Shown in pieces: positions 13,994 to 22,022 of a stretch of DNA of 22,114 nt; the stretch's first letter is position 1; every line of letters starts with the position of its first letter. The notes under the pieces are model-generated. The model was not told the DNA's origin and searched no databases. It was given only the letters and a program-made list of their open reading frames with translations. The position numbers and the translations under genes are program-made. This DNA is from an uncultured Treponema sp. GTDB lineage: Bacteria; Spirochaetota; Spirochaetia; Treponematales; Treponemataceae. The stretch lies in the NCBI GenBank assembly GCA_938045195.1, contig CALINC010000025.1, forward strand, positions 1-22,114, given 5' to 3'.

Positions 13994-15739
13994 ATGAGAA
14001 AAAAAATTTTTACATTGCTTTTTTGTTTATGCTGTGTATGTGTGTCCGCACAAGCTCCTGTGGACATATTTGACCCGTTTTATGAAGATGTAAAAATATG
14101 GGAAAATACTGGACTTATTGATGATGCTCCATTAATACGTCCATATCCATTACAAGAAATAAAAAGAATTTTAAATATCGTTACTGAAAAAGGAAGCAGT
14201 AATCAAATCCGTAGAGCAAAAGAATATCAAAATAGATTTTTCGGTAAAGTCTTTCACTTTGGAGGAATGTCAACAGTAGGAATAAAGTTGCCGAAAAAGC
14301 AAACTGACTTTTCCTTGTCTCCTGTTATGGAATTAAATTTCTCGTTAAGTGAAATACTCACCGGCTCAGCTCACGTCAATTTTTCCTTGTTAAACAATAT
14401 TCCAAAACAAGAAAAATTACCGGCATTTAAATTTTCTACAAAAGATATTGCAGAAGATAATAGTGTCGTAGGAAAATTTACACTTCTCCCTATGTTCAAT
14501 TCCGGAGTTGCTATAGGCACCCCAGAATATTATTTTATGGCGGGTATGGCAAGAACATCATTTGGACCATTTGCAGAAAATAATATACTAATCGGAAAAC
14601 AGGGAATGCATGCCGGTCAATTTATTTTTGTTGTAAACAAAGAAAAATTTACATATAACCAAACGCTTCTGGCAATTTCCGCATCAAATGACAAAAAATC
14701 AGATTTATATCCAAAAAAATTTTTAACAGCGCATTCAATTCAATACCGTCCATTACCATGGATTTCACTTGGAATTATAGACATGATGATTTATGGAAAA
14801 AGATTTGAACCGATATATCTTATACCGCTTTCAGCGTTTTTTATCGGACAAAGCATTTTCGGCTTTCCGGACAATAGTCTACTTGGACTTACATTCAGTA
14901 TTAAACCGGTATTGGGTTTAAAACTTGATTGCGTATTACTTGCAGATGATTTGGGCTTTAATGAAATAATAAAATTTAAATCTGCAAGGTGGCGAATGGC
15001 GGGACAATTTGGAATATCTTATGCACTTCCAAAAGACTACTGGTTTACATTTGTAGATTTTAATTATACGCTGATAACACCATATTGCTACACACATGTA
15101 GACAGCCATCGCAGTGATTATCCTAATTATCAAAACTTTACTCATAATGGTGAACCGCTAGGTACTAATTTACCTCCCAATTCCGATCGTATAAATTTAA
15201 AATTAAAATTAAGACCTTTGTATGGTATGGATATAAATATTTCAAATACATTTATACGGCATGCTAATATTACTGAAAGTATAAATGATATGAATGACGA
15301 TACTCAATTAAAACTTGTAAAAAGTTATTTTTCAAAAGAATATACTACCGACGGCTCCGTCTTTAATCATCCTACCGCAACATCAAAAGGAAAAAATGAC
15401 AACGAAACATCTTGGGATGACCACGCTTTTTTATATTCGACACCCTTTATGAAACAAAAAACAATTCAATATGTAAACCAGCTTGAACTGGAACTTGCAT
15501 ATAACTTTCCGATTATAAAATCAGGAGGAATAATTCAAGTAAAGGTAGGATATATTTTTGAAGCAAATATAAACGGCGGTATAAATAAGAATATATACAA
15601 AAAGAATACATCCGTCAATATAAACGATATAGATGCAATAAAAGCGGAACAACAAAAACAATTAAATGAATGGCGTAAAGGTGCGAAAGGTAAAGAATTT
15701 AATCACTTTTTAAATTTTGCAATAAAAATTGTTTACTAA
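13994..15739 (+). CDS. Outer-membrane beta-barrel protein, Wzi-like, paralogue 2
   Basis: A 581-residue exported protein with a cysteine-rich signal peptide (1 to about 19, cut near VSA-QA); no lipobox is evident. Residues 22-80 form a soluble-looking segment with an RPYPLQEI motif. The remainder looks like barrel strands, ending FAIKIVY with an aromatic C-terminus suited to BAM insertion. It shares H-x4-RP-x3-I-x13-F-x-P-x2-L-x-P (247-278) with paralogue 1. AAGGA overlaps the stop codon of the GT4 gene and serves as the ribosome site, so translation is closely coupled. The gene converges with aroC; only 17 bases lie between the two stops and no terminator was seen there. The Wzi-type assignment is tentative. 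Confidence 0.6.
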   Translation: MRKKIFTLLFCLCCVCVSAQAPVDIFDPFYEDVKIWENTGLIDDAPLIRPYPLQEIKRILNIVTEKGSSNQIRRAKEYQNRFFGKVFHFGGMSTVGIKLPKKQTDFSLSPVMELNFSLSEILTGSAHVNFSLLNNIPKQEKLPAFKFSTKDIAEDNSVVGKFTLLPMFNSGVAIGTPEYYFMAGMARTSFGPFAENNILIGKQGMHAGQFIFVVNKEKFTYNQTLLAISASNDKKSDLYPKKFLTAHSIQYRPLPWISLGIIDMMIYGKRFEPIYLIPLSAFFIGQSIFGFPDNSLLGLTFSIKPVLGLKLDCVLLADDLGFNEIIKFKSARWRMAGQFGISYALPKDYWFTFVDFNYTLITPYCYTHVDSHRSDYPNYQNFTHNGEPLGTNLPPNSDRINLKLKLRPLYGMDINISNTFIRHANITESINDMNDDTQLKLVKSYFSKEYTTDGSVFNHPTATSKGKNDNETSWDDHAFLYSTPFMKQKTIQYVNQLELELAYNFPIIKSGGIIQVKVGYIFEANINGGINKNIYKKNTSVNINDIDAIKAEQQKQLNEWRKGAKGKEFNHFLNFAIKIVY

Positions 15740-15756
15740 TGGGATTGATTATGATA

Positions 15757-16854
15757 CTATTGCCGTAAGGGCAAATCGAATCTTGCGGCAACGGCATCCA
15801 TAATAGTTAAATATACCATAGCTTCTACAACAGGAACAATCCTTGGGAATAAACAGATGTCATGCTCGCCTGTTATAGAAAAAGTAATTTTTTCTCCGGC
15901 GGAATTAAAGGCTGTTTGAATTTTACCTATAGAGGGAGGCGGTTTTACGGCAAGTCTAAAAAGTACTGTACATGAGCGGCTTTGTAAAGGAACGCTGAAG
16001 TCAGGAAGCGGCGCAGCACTGATTCCGCCTGCAATCCCTCCGGAATAATTTTTTTCGATATTATTGTTTTTGCTTCCGGTAAGGGCTGCGGATTTAAAAC
16101 CGTTTCCGATTTCCACAGCCTTTACGCCTCCTATTGACATCAAGGCTTGTGCAAGAACCGCATCGAGTTTATTAAAAACAGGAGAGCCCAAACCTTCGGG
16201 AACATTTAAAATTTCACCAGTTAAAATACAGCCCGCTGAATCTTTTTCGCGTGATAGATATAAAAGTTTATCCAAAACATTTTGCGGCAGTACATCATTT
16301 TCACAAATTTTACCGGTTTTTATTCCTGCAATTTCTTCCGCCCAAATTGTTATCTTGATTTTTTTTCTTATCATTTTTTTTAAATAAGAATCCAATACTT
16401 TTTTTGCAACAGCACCGCCTATCACGCGTCCTATGGTTTCTCTACCAGATGCCCTACCGCCGCCGCGGTAATCACGAATACCGAACTTTGTCTCATACGC
16501 GTAATCGGCATGCGACGGGCGGTAAATATCTTTTAAGGTATCATAATTTTTTGAAGAAGTCTCAGAATTCCGCACAAGTACTGCAATAGGAGAACCCAAA
16601 GTTTTCCCCTCATATACTCCCGAAAGGATTTCACACACATCGCTTTCGTCTCTGTGTGTAGAAAATACATGAGCCGTATACTCCTTGTTTCCAATAATTG
16701 CACGAGGTTTTCTCCTATCAAGCCAAATCTGAATATCTTTTTCGGTTAATTCAATTCCTGCCGGACAGCCGTCAATTACTGCACCGAGAGCGGCACTTCT
16801 ACTCTCTCCGAAAGTAGTAACCGTAAAAAAGTTTCCGAATGAATTTGCTCCCAT
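15757..16854 (-). CDS. aroC: Divergent chorismate synthase
   Basis: A 365-residue protein of normal length that would convert EPSP to chorismate with reduced FMN, the last shikimate step. Family features are clear: NSFG start (4-7), LDRRKP (45-50), ILSG-x-YEGKTLGSPI (76-90), RPSHADYAY with H115 (112-120), GGGRASGRET (131-140) and VPVVEAM (340-346). Unusual points are that the signature GESHG reads GESRS (R19 and S20), so the conserved catalytic histidine is arginine; the conserved RHD reads EHD (E330-D332); and an extra segment of about 15 residues (about 281-296) precedes the KPPPSI region. Weak GAGAG precedes the ATG, 33 bases after flgL, so it is probably the last gene of the flagellar transcript. 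It may be a low-activity or altered enzyme. Confidence 0.85.
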   Translation of the reverse strand: MGANSFGNFFTVTTFGESRSAALGAVIDGCPAGIELTEKDIQIWLDRRKPRAIIGNKEYTAHVFSTHRDESDVCEILSGVYEGKTLGSPIAVLVRNSETSSKNYDTLKDIYRPSHADYAYETKFGIRDYRGGGRASGRETIGRVIGGAVAKKVLDSYLKKMIRKKIKITIWAEEIAGIKTGKICENDVLPQNVLDKLLYLSREKDSAGCILTGEILNVPEGLGSPVFNKLDAVLAQALMSIGGVKAVEIGNGFKSAALTGSKNNNIEKNYSGGIAGGISAAPLPDFSVPLQSRSCTVLFRLAVKPPPSIGKIQTAFNSAGEKITFSITGEHDICLFPRIVPVVEAMVYLTIMDAVAARFDLPLRQ

Positions 16855-16887
16855 ATAAAACTCTCAACATTAATAGAGAAACTCAAT

Positions 16888-18135
16888 TTATCGTAAATAA
16901 TTTAAAAGAGAATCTTTATACAGTCTTCCCAAAACGCTTAAAGAGGCTTGGTGTGTATGTTCAAACATCTTTAAGTTGGTAATAGCTTCGGTTATATCCA
17001 AATCCGCCTCGCGGGATTCGGCGGCGGTTACATTCAGCTGAACCGTATCAAGCCTCGCTAATGTTGTTTCCGCTCTTGCATATTGCGAACCGGTTTCTGC
17101 CATGCGGGTAGTCAAATTGTGGATGCTGCCGTCGATACTGCCCAATATTTTTCCTCCGAGCGATTCTTGTTCGCCTGAAAGCAAGGCATCCCGCATTGCA
17201 ATAACTGCGTCAAAAAGAGAACCGCCTGAAACACGCACCGAATCGGCTAAATTATAAGGCGGTCTTTGTTGAGCTTTTACAAGACCTAAATCCGAAAGTA
17301 CCGTTCCATTTTCGGCATCTCTCAGCCAAAGTTGGCGGGCATCGGTTGTTGTTAAATTCAAACCGCTTGTAACAGGATCAATGGAGGCTTTTACTGCTGC
17401 GCCGGAATCGTTAATTTTAGAAATTATAGCATACACATTGTCGCCCGCGATAAGGGGAATCTTTATGCCGTCAACTTCAATTTCGGTATCTTCTTTTACT
17501 ATGAAATTGCGGGCATCCGTTTGAGAAAGAAGCGTTTGTTTTTCAGCCCAAAAGATTCTGTTGCCCGCATTATCGGCACGCATAAAAGAAAGCTCATCGG
17601 TTTCAACCTCTTTTGAATTAACGGTACCGTTATACCGCACATTCGTGATAACCGGAGAACCTGCTCCCTCAACATTACCCATTACCGGCTCAAAAGGTTC
17701 GGTAAAACTTTTTGTTCCGCTAAAAACCCGCACTCCGTCTGAATTAACGGCATTACCGTTTTGGATAAGCTCTTTTAAAAGCTCGTCCGCTTCTGCTGCC
17801 ATATCCTTTAAGTCGTCTGGGGTATATGTTCCGTTTGCAGCCTGCACCGACATTTCTCGAAGCCGCTGCATAACCTGCAAGGAATTATTCATATAGGCTT
17901 CGCTTGCCGCATATTGGTCGCGAAGTGTCTGCGTATTTTTTTCAAACCGTTCAAGACGGGTTAAAAAAGACTTATACCGAACCGAATGCCCCGCAGCAAT
18001 CGGATCGTCGCGCAACTGCTGAATACGGCGCTGCGATTGTAGTTGATTATGCAAATTGTGCAGTCTTGATTCTTGATTTCTTACCGAAAAATTACTATCG
18101 GTATGCTGAATATTCGTACTAATTCTTTTTACCAT
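16888..18135 (-). CDS. flgL: Flagellar hook-filament junction protein FlgL
   Basis: A 415-residue flagellin-like protein forming the second junction zone between hook and filament (periplasmic flagella in spirochaetes). The N-terminal helix begins MVKRISTNIQHTDSNF and has the conserved DDP-[IV] turn (43-46) and a long coiled helix to about residue 110. The variable domain spans about 120-330, and the C-terminal helices end MFEHTHQASLSVLGRLYKDSLLNYL, typical of FlgL. GAGG with seven-base spacing precedes the ATG. The gene is 20 bases after flgK, in one transcript. It is followed by aroC rather than the fliW-csrA pair found after flgL in T. pallidum. Confidence 0.92.
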   Translation of the reverse strand: MVKRISTNIQHTDSNFSVRNQESRLHNLHNQLQSQRRIQQLRDDPIAAGHSVRYKSFLTRLERFEKNTQTLRDQYAASEAYMNNSLQVMQRLREMSVQAANGTYTPDDLKDMAAEADELLKELIQNGNAVNSDGVRVFSGTKSFTEPFEPVMGNVEGAGSPVITNVRYNGTVNSKEVETDELSFMRADNAGNRIFWAEKQTLLSQTDARNFIVKEDTEIEVDGIKIPLIAGDNVYAIISKINDSGAAVKASIDPVTSGLNLTTTDARQLWLRDAENGTVLSDLGLVKAQQRPPYNLADSVRVSGGSLFDAVIAMRDALLSGEQESLGGKILGSIDGSIHNLTTRMAETGSQYARAETTLARLDTVQLNVTAAESREADLDITEAITNLKMFEHTHQASLSVLGRLYKDSLLNYLR

Positions 18136-18155
18136 TTGTATACCTCACTTATCCG

Positions 18156-20027
18156 TTACACGCCCATTCTGTTGATAATGGTATCTAACATTTCATTGAC
18201 GGTAGAAATAAATTTTGCCGAAGCGTTATATCCATGTTGAAACTTAATGATGTCCGATAATTCTTCATCAATGTTGACCCCCGAAACGGAGTCGCGCATA
18301 TCGTGCAATTCTTTTACGATTGCCGTTTGCGTATTCAACATCATTTCCGATTGTTCGCCTTTTAAGCCGATTTCGGTAACCATATCGGCAAAGAATTCGT
18401 CAAACGTTTTTGCATTGCCTACCATAACGGGCGTATTTCTAATTGCGGCAATTGCAAGAGCCGCCCGATTATCACCCGGATATGCAACGCCGTCCGGACC
18501 TTTGTAACCTGCCGCAATATTTTGAATATCTCTTTTTATAACAGGATTTATTTCCATCCAGCCGGAGGGATGAGCTATCGGCGAAACGGCAAATTCAGCT
18601 CCGTCTAACACTTCAACGGCATTCGCCCTGCTCCAGTCATAGGCACCGGCTTCTCCTCCCGCACTTAAAACGCCCGAATATCCAGCCAAAAAGCGTCCGG
18701 AATCTTCGATATGCCGGATAACAAAATCGGGATTTTCTTTATTCAAAGCTGTTGTTCCTTTAAGAACGAGTTTATTATTTTGATCTAAGTATGCAGCCAC
18801 TTCTGCACCGGAACGGTTAATTCTTTCTACCAATTCAGAAACCATATCTGTGGAAGTATACGGCACTTGAACCGTCCCCTCACCCGAAGAAAGCGTCAGC
18901 ACACCTTCAAGACCGATTTGTTCACGCGGGTCAAGCGTATGTCTTCCGGTTATTCTAAAAATATATGAAGAATCGTATTCGCCGTCGCCGTTTGCGTCAA
19001 AGTTGCCGAGTGTATTATTGATAAAATATTGTTCTCTAAAAAAATCAATTCCGGTTTTTCCGTTCGGAGTCATTGCATTCCGGTGAACATCATTTACTAA
19101 ATCGACAAAGTTCATCGTCATCGTATCGAGCGAGCGGATTGAATCGCGGATATCAACATCGCGGAGTTCAATTAAAGCGGCAAGTTTGCCCGACTCAAAA
19201 TGTGCGGAATTTCCCGAATCCGCCCATACGACATCAGCATAATTGTCATTTATTACGGAAGCCTTTAAATCGAAAGTACGGTGTGTCCGCCCCTGCACAA
19301 GTTCCAAACCGGCAGTGTGAATAACAAAGGTTTCATCTTCATCCCGTTTATCAACGGAAATGTCAATCAAGGTTGAAAGTTTTTCGGTAAGCACATCCCG
19401 CTTATCCATTAAGTCATTCGGATTATCTCCCATCGCTTTCACCTTTACAATCTCTTCGTTAAGAGCTGCAATACGGCTTGTTAAATCATTGACTTGTTTT
19501 ACCGTTGCTTCAATGTCGCCGTGTACCATATCGCGGATACCCTGTAATGCCTGATATTGATGATGAATGGAATCTGTAAGCGTTTCGCTTCGAGTCCGCA
19601 CGACTTGACGCGCCGCATCCGATTCGGGATAGAGCGAAAGTTCCTGCCAGCTTTCCCAAAATTGATCCATCCGTGTGCGTACGGAAATATCTTCAGGTTC
19701 ATTATGGACTTGTTCCAAAAGCATTAAATATGAATCCCGTGTTGACCAATAGCCTAAGTCATCCGTTGAAGAAACAATCCGCCGGTCTAAAAGTTCGTCC
19801 CTAAGCCGTGTAATCGAGCCTATAGTAACGCCTTGTCCTATCTGACCGGGAGTTTCCGCCCGTGATAAATCGGGTCTATAAAGCGGCTCAAAGGCATCAA
19901 GATTTACCCGCTGGCGAGTATACCCTTGTGTTGATGAGTTGGCAATGTTATGACCTGCCGTCTGTGTAGACTGCTTATGTGCAAATAAACTGTTTTTTCC
20001 TAATTCTATCGATGCAAATGTTGACAT
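18156..20027 (-). CDS. flgK: Flagellar hook-associated protein FlgK
   Basis: A 623-residue hook-associated protein 1, which forms the first junction layer between hook and filament and is exported by the flagellar secretion system. The N-terminal rod-type motif NIANSSTQGYTRQR (27-40) and the C-terminal helix (FQHGYNASAKFISTVNEMLDTII) are typical. It is longer than the enterobacterial protein because of extra central domains, and carries a calcium-loop-like DANGDGEYD (344-352). A strong AAAGGAGG with nine-base spacing precedes the ATG. The flgN stop is 19 bases upstream. Confidence 0.95.
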   Translation of the reverse strand: MSTFASIELGKNSLFAHKQSTQTAGHNIANSSTQGYTRQRVNLDAFEPLYRPDLSRAETPGQIGQGVTIGSITRLRDELLDRRIVSSTDDLGYWSTRDSYLMLLEQVHNEPEDISVRTRMDQFWESWQELSLYPESDAARQVVRTRSETLTDSIHHQYQALQGIRDMVHGDIEATVKQVNDLTSRIAALNEEIVKVKAMGDNPNDLMDKRDVLTEKLSTLIDISVDKRDEDETFVIHTAGLELVQGRTHRTFDLKASVINDNYADVVWADSGNSAHFESGKLAALIELRDVDIRDSIRSLDTMTMNFVDLVNDVHRNAMTPNGKTGIDFFREQYFINNTLGNFDANGDGEYDSSYIFRITGRHTLDPREQIGLEGVLTLSSGEGTVQVPYTSTDMVSELVERINRSGAEVAAYLDQNNKLVLKGTTALNKENPDFVIRHIEDSGRFLAGYSGVLSAGGEAGAYDWSRANAVEVLDGAEFAVSPIAHPSGWMEINPVIKRDIQNIAAGYKGPDGVAYPGDNRAALAIAAIRNTPVMVGNAKTFDEFFADMVTEIGLKGEQSEMMLNTQTAIVKELHDMRDSVSGVNIDEELSDIIKFQHGYNASAKFISTVNEMLDTIINRMGV

Positions 20028-20046
20028 AAATTCTATCCTCCTTTAA

Positions 20047-20538
20047 TTAAAGTCTTTCATTTAAAACCAAACTGGTCATATCCGCATTTACGCGTTTTCC
20101 GGTTCTTGTATAGCACTTTCCGTTTCTTTCTTCCGAAATAATATCGACAACCCCCTGTACCAAAGATTGAGCATGATGTATATAGCTTGAGAAGACATCA
20201 TTTTCAATTTTTGAATAGAAAACTCTTTCTTTTAGTTTTTCATATAAAGAATCGATTTTCTTTTTATCTGCAGGCGCAAATTGTTTTGTATGTACATAAA
20301 AGTCAATTTGATGAGAATCCTTCTCATCAGTCTGCAAAAGTCCGTATAATTTTTTATCTAAATGTGAAAATTTTACGGAAGCATCATTTAAGGAACTCAA
20401 GTTTTTTTCGCTTTCTTGCCAATCCCTATCTAAAACGCCTTGGTACATAGCTTTTTGCAAAGCATAGATATTATCGATTAAATCAATTTGTTCATGTAAA
20501 ATGTTTTTTATGTCTGCCGCAACCGAATGTTTTTCCAT
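20047..20538 (-). CDS. flgN: FlgN-like flagellar export chaperone
   Basis: A 163-residue, mostly helical cytosolic protein. FlgN binds the C-terminal helices of FlgK and FlgL and delivers them to the export apparatus. Sequence conservation is low, as is normal for the family. Support comes from the size, the heptad-like N-terminal helices (DLIDNIYALQKAMYQGVL), the C-terminal Y-x-R-x-G-K motif (139-144) and the position just upstream of flgK. GAGGAG (20548-20553) lies nine bases before the ATG, and a FliA-type promoter lies immediately upstream. Confidence 0.75.
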   Translation of the reverse strand: MEKHSVAADIKNILHEQIDLIDNIYALQKAMYQGVLDRDWQESEKNLSSLNDASVKFSHLDKKLYGLLQTDEKDSHQIDFYVHTKQFAPADKKKIDSLYEKLKERVFYSKIENDVFSSYIHHAQSLVQGVVDIISEERNGKCYTRTGKRVNADMTSLVLNERL

Positions 20539-20560
20539 AGCAATCTACTCCTCAGAACCA

Positions 20561-20587
20561 GTATCGGCATATAAAGAAAAAGCATTA
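20561..20587 (-). promoter_or_regulatory. FliA (sigma-28)-type promoter of flgN-flgK-flgL
   Basis: On the minus strand TAAT (20584-20587), exactly 15 bases, then GCCGATAC (20561-20568) match the FliA consensus TAAA-N15-GCCGATAA in all but one base of each box. The start would be near 20554, giving a leader of about 16 bases that opens at the Shine-Dalgarno. Confidence 0.75.
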
Positions 20588-20891
20588 GAAATTTTTTAAT
20601 TTATGGGTATCTTGTAAAAAAACGTTAAGGGTAAAAGGGTTATGCTATGAGTTTAAGTCTCTTTAGGCAATTTGGATAGGGTTTTAAATAAGCCCGACTA
20701 GTTTTTCGTAAGTCCTTATATATCAATGACTTAGGGAAAACATCGCAAGTAAGTTTAAGGTAACCCGGTGAGCAAAGCTCACCTTCTAAAAACTAAGGCA
20801 CCTTTTTCCACTACCGGCGGACACGCTTTACAGGTTAATGGAATCAATAACTTCGACGCAAATATAAATACGCAGGCATATTTACCGGAAT
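20588..20891. other. Intergenic region between citC and the flgN promoter
   Basis: About 300 bases in which no supported gene was found. It has a perfect 7-bp hairpin GGTGAGC-AAA-GCTCACC (20767-20783) and a 6-bp inverted repeat TAAGTC/GACTTA (20709-20733). The hairpin has no T run on either side, so it is not a standard terminator for citC. A GTG-started 64-codon reading frame through the hairpin lacks support. Confidence 0.45.
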
Positions 20892-21959
20892 TTATAAGGT
20901 ATTTCGCCATTTTGATTTTTCCATTAAAAACTTATATGTTGCTGACGGAACATAATCTTTAATTTTTTCCGTATTGCCGTTTTTATATGCTTCACGGACT
21001 GCCGTTGCGGAAATAAATTTTTCAGAGTTTTCAATTATAATTTTTTTACGCGGAATTATTTTTACACTACATGCAGGAGGTAATTCGTTTTGTAATGTTT
21101 CGTTATAAAGTTCAGTACTTTTATCCAGAGGTTCTTCGCCTAAAAAACGAACACCGATATTAAAAAGCGGAACAAAGTATTTTAAAAACATCCTTGCGTC
21201 AAGTTGAGTCTGATTTTTTTGTACAAGAGTTTTTTCTTTTAAAAAATAAGAGGGAAAAGTAGCAGCACTTATTAAAAATTCGGAAGACGGTAAAACAAAA
21301 ACATTGCTTAAATCTTTTACATTTTCTTTAACTAAAGCAAAACGTTCTTTAAACGAAAAAAAACTTTTATCGTTTTCTACAACAAACACAAAAAGTTTTC
21401 TCTCCATACCGCAAAACTCATGAGCTCTTTCCGTTAAGTACCTGTGACCTAAAGTAAATGGATTTGCATTCATCACAATAGCTGCATTTTTGTTTTTAGA
21501 AACAGCCATAGCAGAAGTGCAATTTTGCGGAAAAATAAAATTAGGATAATAAGTTTTTACTTTTTCTTTTAAAGATTCTTCTACCGATTTTTCTCCGCGA
21601 TAAAGAAGCGCAGAATCGTCGGTGGTTTGTAAAACCGAAAAATTTGCCTCAACAAAAAAGTCTACCGATTTTTTCTTAGTAAATATAAAAAAAGATTTAT
21701 AACCTTCACTGTAGCCGTCTTTTAACAAAGCCGATATAATTTCACCGGTTAAACCAAAGCCTTTAAATTCCGGACTTACAGCAAAACATTTTAGTATATT
21801 TTTCTCACGTCCGCCGGAAGCAATTATTTCTTCCGTCTCATTAAAAATGCAATATACGCTTTCCAATGAATCAAAAAACAAACCATTATGCATCAAAAAT
21901 GAAATGAGTTTTTCTTTTTGAAAAGATATATTCAAATTTATTTTTTGCAAGTATGTCAT
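20892..21959 (-). CDS. citC: [Citrate (pro-3S)-lyase] ligase
   Basis: A 355-residue enzyme that activates citrate lyase by acetylating the thiol of the prosthetic group on its acyl-carrier subunit, using ATP and acetate. Residues 1-125 form a GNAT-like domain (CFAVSPEFKGFGLTGEI, 58-74). The C-terminal part is a nucleotidyltransferase with NANPFTLGHRYL (164-175; G171-H172 of the H/T-x-G-H motif), ATFPSYFLK (233-241) and ISATAVREAYKNG (316-328). No citrate lyase subunit gene lies in the window; partners may lie beyond the right edge. The start has no Shine-Dalgarno, and a TATAAT lies only 11 bases upstream, so the message may be leaderless. Confidence 0.88.
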   Translation of the reverse strand: MTYLQKINLNISFQKEKLISFLMHNGLFFDSLESVYCIFNETEEIIASGGREKNILKCFAVSPEFKGFGLTGEIISALLKDGYSEGYKSFFIFTKKKSVDFFVEANFSVLQTTDDSALLYRGEKSVEESLKEKVKTYYPNFIFPQNCTSAMAVSKNKNAAIVMNANPFTLGHRYLTERAHEFCGMERKLFVFVVENDKSFFSFKERFALVKENVKDLSNVFVLPSSEFLISAATFPSYFLKEKTLVQKNQTQLDARMFLKYFVPLFNIGVRFLGEEPLDKSTELYNETLQNELPPACSVKIIPRKKIIIENSEKFISATAVREAYKNGNTEKIKDYVPSATYKFLMEKSKWRNTL

Positions 21960-21969
21960 AACTACGGCT

Positions 21970-21998
21970 ATTATATCTTACCGGAGCTGTAAATTCAA
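21970..21998 (-). promoter_or_regulatory. citC promoter, probably leaderless
   Basis: On the minus strand TTGAAT (21993-21998), a 17-base spacer and an exact TATAAT (21970-21975) place the start near 21963, only about four bases before the ATG at 21959. An in-frame stop just upstream and the absence of any other ATG, GTG or TTG before it support that start codon. Confidence 0.55.
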
Positions 21999-22022
21999 TA
22001 ATGCTTATTGTTAATGATGCAA

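Noticed and set aside
16790..16810. Frameshift as the cause of GESRS in chorismate synthase
   Set aside because: The sequence aligns without gaps on both sides of the motif and the frame stays open, so substitution is the simpler reading.
20600..20800. Integron attC-like site (treponemes can carry chromosomal integrons)
   Set aside because: No proper pair of RYYYAAC and GTTRRRY core sites with the expected hairpin was found, and no integrase gene is present.
20768..20962. 64-codon plus-strand GTG reading frame
   Set aside because: The start codon lies inside a perfect hairpin, there is no ribosome site, and the end is antisense to citC. No family resemblance was seen.
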